64,000 nt of DNA from CAYQNU01 sp964419055 (GTDB taxonomy: Bacteria; Bacteroidota; Bacteroidia; Flavobacteriales_D; Parvicellaceae). The DNA is taken from the NCBI GenBank assembly GCA_964419055.1, contig CAYQNU010000010.1, forward strand, positions 62,001-126,000, written 5' to 3'. Below are positions 30,001 through 36,700 of the stretch, in pieces. How positions within the stretch are numbered: position 1 is the stretch's first letter; the number at the start of each line of letters is the position of its first letter. Below the pieces are notes generated by a model. The model saw only the letters and a program-made list of their open reading frames with translations. It was not told the origin of the DNA and searched no databases. The position numbers and the translations under genes were made by a program.

Positions 30001-31572
30001 TGTAAAATCAACGTTCATCACAGGAGGCAATTTGTCTATTAATGAAAAAACGGTATCGTATTCACAACCATTTAAATCTTCTACGTGTAAATTGTAGTTT
30101 GTTAATTCACACAAACCGGTTATTGGATTTGCTGTACCTAAAATTGTTGCGGTAGTTAAGTTTGTCCATTCAAAAGTATAAGGTCCGCCATTTCCACCAG
30201 TTGGAACTGAAAAAGCTTGTCCATTACATACTCCATCACAACTTACCCCTAAAATTTGTATATTAGCATTTATACCTGGAGGATCTGCTACGGTTACCGT
30301 ATCGTTCACAACACAACCATTATCATCTGTTACTTGAATAGGATTTATACCCGTACAAACACCTGTTGGATTACCTACAGTTGAAGGAATGTTAGGCCAT
30401 AAGATTGAAAGCGCTCCCGTTCCTCCCCCGATTGAAGTAAAAATTTGACCATCACAAGAAGTTGGACATGTTGGATTTTGAATAAATAGTACAGAAACTT
30501 CAATTAATGGGGGAGCAACGATCACTACACCAAATTGTGTACACGTCAAATAAATAGGAGGTATAGGTACTAATAATTGGGAAGAATCTACAACATTTGC
30601 ATTATAGGTCCCTGCACACAAACCGTTAAACACATTGCTAGCACTTGACGCACATGAAGTAGGATTTCCCACACAAGGTGTTCCATTAAGAGCATAGCTG
30701 TATGGACCAGGAGTTCCTACAGCAGAAATCGTAATTTGACCATCACAAACACCACCACAACTTATCTGAGACCCATTGTAATTTGATGTTACTGTTGCCG
30801 TAACATTCAATCCTCCGGCACAAGCAACTTTTTCAGTTAAATTTCCAAAAGCTGCATCTCCCAAATCAAAATCATTTATTTCAGCTGAGGGCAGATACTC
30901 TAAATTGGCTAAAATTACATTGTGATTTAAGTTAGACCCCAATAACTTAATTGTTTTTCCAATAATTAAACGGGAAGTTGATAGATCAATTGTTCTTTGG
31001 TTAGAATTTGTAGATAGAAATGAACCCGTATAGATGATTTTGTCGTTAGAAAAAAACTGTCCAGATTCTATAACTATTTTATTTTCAATTTGGTTAGCCA
31101 AATTTCCTTGCAAATAGTATGCTCCAATTCCTTTAAAATAAATATCCGAATTTAATTGCGCTTGTTCGATGCTAATTGTATTTTGAGCACTATTTGAAAA
31201 CAAGTTAATTGGTCCAAAAAATTCATTTGTGTATGGAGAAAGTATTTCAATCGAACCATAAATGTTCAATGACCCAAATCCACTCAAAGTGACTAATTCA
31301 GGTGCGTTCCAATAAAAACTTTTACAATGTGCTGCTGCATTTATTTGAACAAACTCACTATTTTTAAATGATTTATTATCGAAATAAACATTATCATTTT
31401 CATTTGGAATTTCGTTTAAAGAACTTCCCCCTGACTGTAATGACCAGTTTTGGCCGTCATGCCAATTTGTTGTTTTTCCTAACCAAAATAATTCACGAGC
31501 TTGAAACTCTATAGTTCCTAAAATAAGTATAAACAGCGTAAATATTGAGTAAAGTGGTATAAATCTTCTCAC
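18043..31572 (-). CDS. Giant SprB-like surface adhesin, 4509 residues, type B T9SS cargo
   Basis: The start is GTG at 31572; an in-frame TGA lies two codons upstream and no ATG is available. A signal peptide (residues 1-25) is followed by a unique region of about 230 residues beginning LFWLGKTTNWHDGQNWS. From about residue 255 to 4250 it consists of about 50 SprB repeats of 75-80 residues with the pattern D..C.G..DG.I...GGT.PYTY.W...L..GTY.V.V.D.NGC. Ig/PKD-like sequence follows, and the last 90 residues are the gliding-motility-associated type B sorting domain (FTPNGDGTNDDWQ, IYNRWG, PVGTYYYVI). SprB is a mobile surface adhesin in gliding cells. The next gene is its likely PorP/SprF partner. 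Whether this cell glides is not shown by the sequence. Confidence 0.94.
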   Translation of the reverse strand: MRRFIPLYSIFTLFILILGTIEFQARELFWLGKTTNWHDGQNWSLQSGGSSLNEIPNENDNVYFDNKSFKNSEFVQINAAAHCKSFYWNAPELVTLSGFGSLNIYGSIEILSPYTNEFFGPINLFSNSAQNTISIEQAQLNSDIYFKGIGAYYLQGNLANQIENKIVIESGQFFSNDKIIYTGSFLSTNSNQRTIDLSTSRLIIGKTIKLLGSNLNHNVILANLEYLPSAEINDFDLGDAAFGNLTEKVACAGGLNVTATVTSNYNGSQISCGGVCDGQITISAVGTPGPYSYALNGTPCVGNPTSCASSASNVFNGLCAGTYNANVVDSSQLLVPIPPIYLTCTQFGVVIVAPPLIEVSVLFIQNPTCPTSCDGQIFTSIGGGTGALSILWPNIPSTVGNPTGVCTGINPIQVTDDNGCVVNDTVTVADPPGINANIQILGVSCDGVCNGQAFSVPTGGNGGPYTFEWTNLTTATILGTANPITGLCELTNYNLHVEDLNGCEYDTVFSLIDKLPPVMNVDFTQDASCENLCDGQMTISFSGGTATVTQVDWFEGVFGSGIPFALNGGLSLTNLCPNTNYYIVYTDSEGCTDSIAVPNVSSPPALVYSETHVNVFCSGAGNGSINVSLSGGTPNYTYAWSTLDGGPFNPTSQDQSNLSGGTYTVVYTDALGCTDSDDITITEPQPLITSGIVTDVGCFNQTNGAIDITPIGGTLPYTFTWTSSPNGNLVTFNSEDQTGLDSAVYHLNIVDALGCVYDTSFNLTKPGELFFNTTISPILCNGDNNAVIDHSPANGVTPYSFVWSTTGASVLVPGAEDQSGLTPASYTTTITDFNGCSKDTTIIITQPPALSLSETHIDNTCFQSNDASITIVRGGGTAPLTLVWSPAPTPIANNVLNPTGLSAGLYTATLTDANGCNTSVNITITEPTSLNVTLTGTDLACNGVNTGTISTTVSGGTAAVNYTFSWTGPNGFVSSNQNITNLLAGTYCLNVTDDNGCDLAIDSCVTLIEPDSIYFNGTVVTPITCFGLNNGIVDLNVTGGTVAGNYNYAWTGPGAFNASTQDISSLSPGTYNVTVTDDNGCTNDTSILFTQPPALTISETHVDISCFQFNDGSINLTVGGGTPTLTTVWSPAPTPIANNVLTPSSLSPGNYTATVTDANGCTISSTITLSEPNPITVTLTGNDLQCNGINDGSVSTNVVGGTVAANYVFSWVGPNGFTSTNQNINTLFSGTYCLNLQDDNGCSLALDSCVTLIEPDSIFFNGTIVTPISCFGLNDGAVDLSVSGGTIAANYGFSWTGPGAFTATTEDVSNLMPGTYIITATDDNGCTNDTSFVFTQPVQLSVTTSNVPTSCSSNNGSVTAVPVGGTVAGNYGIQWSIAGTNLIPGNSLTESNLGAGCYDVLITDDNGCTATAQECLNSVNPPNVVFTTTDANCNGACDGSVTIVISAGTAPYTTAWTSTDPTFVSPGTNNIFALCAADYTLTVTDAANCVFNQTVTIGAPGSITIDNANITDALCFGTNTGAVDITVSGGTVAGAYTFNWLGSNSFSSSLEDATGLGTGNYCVSISDDNGCSLDSCFTINEPTELVINSITSTDAQCNVPSGSVTVVAAGGTVGAGYGYSWVNLVPTVVGTTQTVTGVLNDTYTVTVTDANGCTVQGSVPVNPTNGPAITVDGFTDVTCAGGANGTITTSAFGGTGALTYSWSSVPAGFTAGNVANLSGLSGGTYVVTVGDGAACNSFEVITIAEPLPMTIINNVIDAVCFGANGTIDITVQGGTSALGTYLFDWSNNGFGAYVDTEDVSLTAGSYSVIVADDNGCAINGGPFIINEPTEISLVTSSTQSACTLATGSVSVVATDGTPGYTYQWFDAISGLQVGNSNSVSNLMSGCYSVDVTDINGCVQSDNVCVSDLNGPVLTFVPTNILCNGAATGAINLTVVPSSGVQSISWTSLLGFTASTEDISSLVADDYAVVVTETNGCVSGLSVTLTESVAMSITAALLNPDCFNSPTGSIDITVSNAVGAPVFSWTGPSGFTAATEDITGLVDGVYSVTIIDANNCQLDTSITLGPLPALTVTTSNQPSACLSNTGVVTATANGGVPGYGYVWTSTTFTGVNGATEANLAPDTYTVTVTDANGCVVTATETVSLTNPPIITLNTLNNADCFGNSSGSIFVTVSSGTPTYTFNWTGPVGFVNPGTEDLINVPQGTYTLDVVDAAGCSSGPQSFTVTEPNQPLTIAGIATDILCKGANNGTVDITVSGGTTPFSFSWSQSGVPFSINEDPNGLGAGTFDVLVTDANGCTINDSYTIAEPTALSVTATGSNSSCSLSDGSVSSVSTGGTVAASYTFLWTDVNGVLAPVPGGTSPNVINLPQGSYQITITDDNGCTATDIATISDFNGPTLTFTQTDVLCFGDVTGQIDITANGSIPLVYNWTGPSINAGNQTNEDQFAIQAGNYTVSVTDVNNCVANQAITINGPLAPISVTSVVTDITCLGLNDGDIDITLSGGTPGYTVSWVGDNGFTSTFQDISNLSAANYTLSVVDLNGCSLNDTTFTITDALGLTITPTVVEPTCGLSDGSVSVVASGGTVAVNYTYAWFDLTNGVPLAVTVDNIQNIAQGNFEVTVTDDNGCQGIAQISVSDDNAPPLSFVTTDIDCNGNSNGTIDLTVAGVNTYTYTWSTPNGSGIVVTNEDQSGLSVGDYFVTVFDALTGCTANGNTSVTEPLVLSATGIETDLSCFGDNSGSINLTVTGGTLPYTIDWDNLAGTANPEDQNGIAAGTYVVTITDANNCQFTDAYILTEPLQINVTGIVVDNNCNAENQGSVDITVTDGVAPYTFSWSNGPTSEDISLLVANTYTVTVTDNNGCNQPATFVVSEPSPFVFNVAVTPSSCLVATGSATSTVSGGTLTSPDYTYDWQNSGNSVGSTNAIVNVLSGTYTLFVTDDNACSGDTTITINDNNGPTLTVNLTTDVSCNGGSDGQIQVTTTGGLAPYTYVWNPGAISLAEDLTGVVAGTYTLQATDANGCNAFISSTINEPTVITATVNPTDATCGVCNGSASAIGNGGTGTYTFIWSNGSTTNNSSNLCAGIYSVQVTDANGCSVNETVTINDIGGPTSETIVTTDATCFGSTNGSATVDGVGGVLPYSYFWPHNGSLSNNLTNLAAGTYFVQIIDANGCIRNTQVDIFEPNGISVSGIVTPSTCGGNDGSITITPQGGIAPLSINWAGGLGTSPGVPNLAQGAYSVTVSDVNGCSVNQNFTVPGINAPNVTLNASDADCFATATGTISSNVTGAVGALSYQWLDGTLNPIIGETNPTINNVAAGMYTLQVTDAGTGCIAFATTTLSEPSNLQVSLPNSVDASCLTACNGQATAIVSGGTLPYSYLWTSLETSSTATGLCVGVNTVTVTDANGCVIQQSIVTDENPTLTAASAPVDATCGLCDGSATVTPIGGSGNYSILWNNGATGTSIVNLCAGIYTFDIVDNTTTCTTQQDLTINNISGPDNEIITITDVTCNGGNDGAANVVVSGGTPSYQYNWIGQGNFTNTLSNVTAGNYTLQVSDNNGCIRMVPLTIAEPIAPNIQFIAVDGTCGNSDGEISLVVTQGNAPYTFNWLAGPSAAGSINSQEVGLLPGVYTIEVADNAGCISQVTVPLGTTNGPQLTISSTDVSCNGLTDGTAQVVATGANPFTYLWTSGGILDNENNLIAGTYFVSVEDQLGCVSNASVTINEPTELIAALPNIQNASCDVSCDGQSTVMVSGGSLAYSYLWSSGQTTQTANNLCVGVATVLVTDANGCTSEQTVVVDADDLLTSTFNTVDAACGVCDGQATVTPTGGSGNYTVLWYDNTTGTSHTNLCAGIFSYEVTDNTTGCQTQLDALVNNVGGPDNEVITVTDVTCNGGNDGTAQVTPSGGTVPYTYLWSPTGNTTDAITNLSAGTYFLEVTDSNDCKRVIPVTIAEPVAIDLQFIAENSSCGISDGAISTVVSQVQNPVSYSWNGPGGYTNNTASATGLAPGNYTITVSDNTGCSSTIIVPLSTTTAPDVTVTNTNISCVGLSDGTATVTTAGNFSYLWSNGDTTATASNLGLGQVFVTVTDNITGCASNEMVIINEPLPLQFGSHFVDNMSCFGVCDGEIVALANGGTVPYTYSWSTAATTQSITGLCANTYDIELTDANGCIITESIDVTEPGDLIITVDLITDALCVNSADGAIDVTISGGTPNYTYAWVTNPASAFTSAVEDISGLNPTTYSLTVTDANGCIENTTVPVDTLHIVLANAGIDGGVCLNDCVTLTGTGIGPGALNYVWQTITGTILSTADTVEICGTTVGVDNYVLLVSDAVCAHTDTVQVETYPLPIVNAGADIDQVLGTLVTLGGSPTGPIGSTYLWTPNTNMLDASGETSSNPQIELTLELDYIVFVTDTNGCVNSDTINVRPIPEIVFPNGFTPNGDGTNDDWQIDYINQFPNCVVEIYNRWGVQLFYSVGYGTRWDGSYNGNELPVGTYYYVIELNDPLFPDTYSGPITIMR
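18800..30800 (-). repeat. SprB repeat array with two higher-order periods
   Basis: About 50 modules of 75-80 residues. The array has super-periods. Linker marker positions at 27308, 26573, 25841, 25133, 24392 and 23657 are spaced 735, 732, 708, 741 and 735 bases (three modules each). Markers at 22259, 21101 and 19958 are spaced 1158 and 1143 bases (five modules). All spacings are multiples of three. The pattern indicates repeated in-frame duplication of multi-module blocks. Confidence 0.8.
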
Positions 31573-31707
31573 AGTTCAGTATGGTTTTAGCGTTTGGTTA
31601 ACTCACGTGGTACGAATATTATCATTAAAAGTTATCATCTTTTTTAATTTTCATAAAACTTTAATTTAAATAGACGATTTTCAGTGGTTAAAGTTGCAAA
31701 TTATTAT

Positions 31708-32664
31708 TTAATCAAAAACAGGACAAATAAAAGTATTTTTATTATCGTGTGGACAAGCCGAAATTCCTAATATAACTTCGTGTGTATTGGAACTTCCTAA
31801 TCGCATTTTTGAAGTTGTAAAATCAAAGGCATATGCCAGCGAAAAAAAGCTTGCAAATTTTATTCTTGCCAAAGCTGAAATAGCATCTTGATTCCTGTAA
31901 GAAAGTCCAAATTCAATATTTTTTTTCCATTCAAACATTACATTTAAATCAAGTGATGGCATTGTAAAACGCGACCATTTAAACATGGCTGAAGGAATAA
32001 TATTAAAATCTTTATTCAATTTGAAACGTTTTCCACCCATCAAAGAGTGATGATTTAAATTTCGAGAGGATGTTCCTATTACTTTATCCCATTTGTTCCT
32101 ATAAAATTGTCGAATTGCAAATCCAGCAAACCAATCATCATGGCTTAAAAATATTCCTGGGGTAATGTAGGGTACAAAAAAAGCACTGGCCGAACTATTT
32201 AAAGCTGGATCATTATAATTTACGGTAATCACCTTGGAAGCATCCATTCTAAATTGCTGAAAACCAGCAAAAATTCCCACACTGGCTGTAACACTTCTCT
32301 TAACCTGAAAATGATAAGAATACGCTAATTGTAAGGTAGTCCTAGAGAAATACCCCACATTATCGCCTTCAACCATAAAACCAACTCCATGATAATTTCT
32401 ATTTACGCGCGTTTTCTTACCTTTTATTCTTGCTTGAACGGTACCAAAACCAGTTGATGGATTACCTTCTAAACCTACCCATTGGGAACGAAATCCTAAT
32501 TTAAAATTTAAACAACTTGGACTCCCAGCTAATGCAGGATTATAAGCAAAATAATTATGTACGAAATGAGTATATTGGGTGGTTTGTTGACCTTCTATAT
32601 TTTGATTGGCTATCGAGAAAAACAATACGATAAGACCCAAATATTGGTTTATTTTTATTCTCAT
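31708..32664 (-). CDS. PorP/SprF family T9SS membrane protein (second copy)
   Basis: A 318-residue PorP/SprF beta-barrel with signal peptide ending near NIEGQQ, the signature YNPALAG at about 40-46, RSQWVGLEGNPSTGF, and strand-rich sequence to the C-terminus. It differs clearly from the copy at 17091, so the two are not a recent duplication. Its start overlaps the stop of the 342-residue type B cargo gene by four bases (32661-32664), so the two are translationally coupled and probably function together in secretion or surface anchoring. A 135-base gap separates it from the SprB-like gene downstream, and the four genes may form one transcript. Confidence 0.92.
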   Translation of the reverse strand: MRIKINQYLGLIVLFFSIANQNIEGQQTTQYTHFVHNYFAYNPALAGSPSCLNFKLGFRSQWVGLEGNPSTGFGTVQARIKGKKTRVNRNYHGVGFMVEGDNVGYFSRTTLQLAYSYHFQVKRSVTASVGIFAGFQQFRMDASKVITVNYNDPALNSSASAFFVPYITPGIFLSHDDWFAGFAIRQFYRNKWDKVIGTSSRNLNHHSLMGGKRFKLNKDFNIIPSAMFKWSRFTMPSLDLNVMFEWKKNIEFGLSYRNQDAISALARIKFASFFSLAYAFDFTTSKMRLGSSNTHEVILGISACPHDNKNTFICPVFD

Positions 32665-33689
32665 CTAATTACTGTTACATAACCTGTAAATACTTCTTCT
32701 TTATTACCTTCATTCAAATCTATTGAATAAAAATAGACTCCAGGTGGAACATCTTTATTTAAAAATGTACCATTCCATCTTTTTTCAGATGAATATCCAA
32801 TCGTATTAAAAACTTTTTGACCCCATCTATCAAACACGGTTATTTTAATGGCTTGATACTTCTCTGCATCTATAATTTCCCAGTAATCGTTAATTCCGTC
32901 CTCGTTTGGAGTGAAAGTATTGGTTACTATAATAGGCTTTTCAATGATAACAGACACGTTATCTGAATAAACACAACCATTAGAAGCTGTGTAGGAATAG
33001 GTGTATGTTGAAGAAACCTCAGGAGTAGCAATAGTATTTGCATTTGTTGTACTAGATAGACTAGAATTAGGACTCCAAACGCTTCCCGAAGGACCGGTGC
33101 CAACCAATTCGGCCGACTGCCCTTCGCTAATCACTTGATTTTCACCAGCGTTTACAAACACATCAACTCCTTCACCAGACACCATAATGGTAAAACTGCA
33201 TTCTGCCGCATTTGCTGTACCTTCAGCGCCATCAACTTGAATAAAATAGGTAGTGTTGGGTAATAAATTAGTTGCCAATAATGTAAAATCATTTACACTG
33301 CCTGGTTCGCAATTACCAACAGCACTGTATGTTGACTCATTACAAGGGGTACCAGCAGAAATAACTGTTGCCTGTAAACCGTTCCCTATTCCATTGGCAA
33401 CAATACATTGCAAATTGCTAAACGAAACAGTTACATCTCCACCAACTGCATTGGTCATAAAACTAAACCAAACTGTATTATTAATTTCATAACAAAAATT
33501 ACCTGCACTCGTTGCTCCATCGCTACAACCATTACAAACGTCCACCGAAGCACCAAAATTATTAGCCAATTGACTTTGACTTCCGCAAATTACTTGCGCT
33601 GCCGAACAATCATTATTCACTTGTCCAACAATAATTAAATCGCTGAAAACAAACTGAATAATTACGACAACAAACAGAAACCGAGGCAT
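32661..33689 (-). CDS. Type B T9SS cargo, 342 residues
   Basis: A secreted protein with a signal peptide (MPRFLFVVVIIQFVFSDLIIVGQ). Residues about 25-170 form a Cys-rich beta domain of the type found at the N-terminus of many Bacteroidota surface proteins (NNDCSAAQVICG, NTVWFSFMT, TYFIQVDGAEG). An Ig/PKD-like segment with NAGENQVISEGQSAEL follows at about 175-250. The final 90 residues are the gliding-motility-associated type B domain (FTPNEDGINDYWEI, VFDRWGQKVF, PPGVYFYSIDL). It heads the minus-strand cluster and is coupled to a PorP/SprF gene. It lies divergent from the barrel-repeat gene, 106 bases away. Binding target is unknown. Confidence 0.9.
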   Translation of the reverse strand: MPRFLFVVVIIQFVFSDLIIVGQVNNDCSAAQVICGSQSQLANNFGASVDVCNGCSDGATSAGNFCYEINNTVWFSFMTNAVGGDVTVSFSNLQCIVANGIGNGLQATVISAGTPCNESTYSAVGNCEPGSVNDFTLLATNLLPNTTYFIQVDGAEGTANAAECSFTIMVSGEGVDVFVNAGENQVISEGQSAELVGTGPSGSVWSPNSSLSSTTNANTIATPEVSSTYTYSYTASNGCVYSDNVSVIIEKPIIVTNTFTPNEDGINDYWEIIDAEKYQAIKITVFDRWGQKVFNTIGYSSEKRWNGTFLNKDVPPGVYFYSIDLNEGNKEEVFTGYVTVIR

Positions 33690-33737
33690 AAAATGTTCAT
33701 TTATTAATAGATGTCGTAAAATTATTCAAATTATTCA

Positions 33738-33745
33738 TACTTTTG
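33738..33745 (+). promoter_or_regulatory. -7 promoter box for the barrel-repeat gene
   Basis: TACTTTTG is an exact match to the Bacteroidota -7 consensus TAnnTTTG, 50 bases before the ATG at 33796. No clear -33 TTG was found at the expected distance. A short dyad, GGCA-N7-TGCC, lies between the box and the start. Confidence 0.5.
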
Positions 33746-33795
33746 TCGAATATGGCATTAAAATTGCCAACCGAGAATTTTTAAAACTAGAAATC

Positions 33796-36700
33796 ATGAA
33801 AAAAAATTTACTCACCCTCATCCTTATAGCGTTTTTATACCCCCTTGCTTCAAGCGCTCAATTTATTGATTACGAAAGAGATAATGGATGGAAATTAGGT
33901 TTTAACCTAGGTGGAACATGGCAAGAGTCTGAACAATTTGGATCTACCAATTTTAAAACAAAACCGTATGCAGGTTTTTCAGGAGGATTGACTTTTGGAA
34001 AATCAATTTTTGAACGACCAGGGAGTTTTCTAGCTTTTGATTTAAGATACCGCTTTTTGGCTGGTAAGAGTTATGGATGGTTAGGAGTTCCCTCATTTGA
34101 CTCTACCATCACAGGAGTAGGTCTTGGATCGGACTCAATACCTTATGGTTTCCAAAACTATCGCTTTGGATATCGTGAAAATACTTTGGAGGGAGTATTG
34201 ACACTACACAGTTTAAGAGAGAGAACAGGAATATTATTATATGGTTTTGGTGGCGTTGGCATTACGCGATACAAAGTAAATTCAGATTATAAAGATGCCT
34301 TTGGTGCCTATAACAATTATTCTTCTATTGATACTACTCAGAATCATTTAGCTATTTCAACCGCATTAAGAAATCAAAGTGATTTAGATTTTGAAACGGA
34401 ATTAACAGCCTCAAAAATAAAATTTATGCCTTCATTAGGTATAGGCTTGGGATATCAATTTACACCAAGTTTTGCTATGGGTATTGAACACAAAATCACC
34501 TATGCTTTAAATGATAATGAAATTGATGGCGGTATTTTAAATGGTAAAAATGACAAATACCATTATACAGCTTTAATTTTTAGATGGGGACTTTTAAGAT
34601 CTAGACCAAGTTACACTGTAAACAACAATAATGTTGACGATTATACTACAAATCCTACCCCCAATCCAATTGACAACACACCACCTCCAACTGGCAATAA
34701 ACCATTGGTAAATATATACAATCCATCAACAAACAATAGTGTTGTACACAATGCGAATTTTGTTATCAAAGCAAAAGTTTATTATGTCGCAAATAGCTCA
34801 AATATAGTTTTTAAACATAATGGAAGTCAATCATTTGGTTTTACTTATGACCCCAATACTAACGAATTTTCAGCTAATGTGGTTTTAATGCCGGGTTCAA
34901 ATAACTTTGAAATAATTGGCTCAAACAACTACGGTAGTGACCAAGATTCCAAGGTGATTATTTTTGAATCGATGGATTTTACTCCAGCTGGCTCACCTCC
35001 TGTTGTAAAATTTACTAATCCGCCTTATACACCATTTAACTACTCGGGAACAAACCCAAATTTTGCAGCAACAGCTCAAATATTTAATGTTCCCAATGCC
35101 AATAACGTAATTTTTAAAATTAACGGAGCAAATTTTTATGGATTTACTTATAATCCTTCAAATAATAGTTTCTCATCTACGGTACCGTTGGTTCAAGGTA
35201 CTAATAAATTAGAAATAATTGCCTCTAACAATTTTGGTCAAGCTACAGATGTTGCTGTCTTAAACTACACACAACAAACTACAATAGCTCCACCTGTCGT
35301 GACGATTTTAACTCCTTCTATTTCTCCGTATAACACTGCAAATCCTGTCGAAGTAATTAATGGAACCGTTATGAATGTAGCTTCAGCAAACAACATTAAT
35401 GTCAACATTAACGGAAGTAGTATTTCTAACTTTAATTATGATTTCAACACAAAAAAGATTTCTTTTAGTGCTAACCTTATTGTAGGAGCAAACGTTGTAA
35501 CAATAACAGGTTCCAATGCTGCTGGCGTAGACAGTAAAACGACTACTTTAATTTTTAAACCAAGTGAAGTAGTTACCCTTCCTATTGTTGACTTCACCTT
35601 TCCATTAACTTCTCCTTTTAGTTCACCAAACATGAACATTACCATAAAAGGGACTGTTTTAAATGTGAATTCTAAAAACGATATCACAGTTACGGGGAAT
35701 GGGTTATTGATTAATAATTTTAGTTACAACAACGTTACTAAAGAAGTAGTCTTTAATGTTAATTTAATTGCTGGAAGTAATATTTTCAAAATTAAAGGAA
35801 CAAACTCTGCTGGTAGTGATGAGGACGAAACTGTTATTGTACATAAAGGAACTGTAATGCTTCCTCCTGTTGTAACCGTTACTAACCCACTTTTAAATCC
35901 TTTCCCAACAAATTCACCTGTTCATACTATTGTTGCTAAAATTGTGAACATTGATGGTCAAAATAATGTTGGATTCATATTTAATGGTGTCAACTCAACT
36001 GCTTTCACTTATAATTCTTCAACAAAAGAATTTACAGCTACTGTTAATTTGATTGAAGGAAACAATACATTCCAAATTTCAGGAACAAATACAATAGGTA
36101 CAGACAGTAAAACGGGTATTATTAAATATACAAAAACAACAGAGATTCAACCTCCAGTTGTAATTATTACAAATCCTTCAACAAATCCTTTTGAAACCTT
36201 TAATGCTGCAGAAAACATTAATGCTACCGTTCACAATGTAGCAAGTTCTGCTAACATTGCTGTTCAAGTTAATGGTGTTGGAGTAACTAACTTTATATTT
36301 GATAATACTACTAAAAAATTATCATTTAGTTCTAACCTAAATTTAGGGGCTAATGTGATCCAAATAAGTGGTACTAACTCTGCAGGTGTAGATACCAAAA
36401 TGACTACTATAATTAGAAAGCCTATTCTAGAAACACCGCTTCCTATTGTTCAATTTACAGTACCTAACGCAAATCCACATACAGTTACTACGAATACATT
36501 GACATTAAAAGGGACCGTTCTTAATGTAGCTAGTCAAAGTAACATTACTGTTAATGGAAACGGTGTAGGTATAAATAACTTCACTTATAACCCATCTACC
36601 AAAGAGGTGGTTTTTACCGCTAACCTAATAAATGGCTCAAACTTATTTACCATAATTGGGACAAACACTTCAGGTTCTGCACAAGCTCAAACGGTAGTAA

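Noticed and set aside
18800..30800. Repeat array considered as a mobile-element or CRISPR array
   Set aside because: The repeats are in one open frame and encode conserved SprB protein modules.
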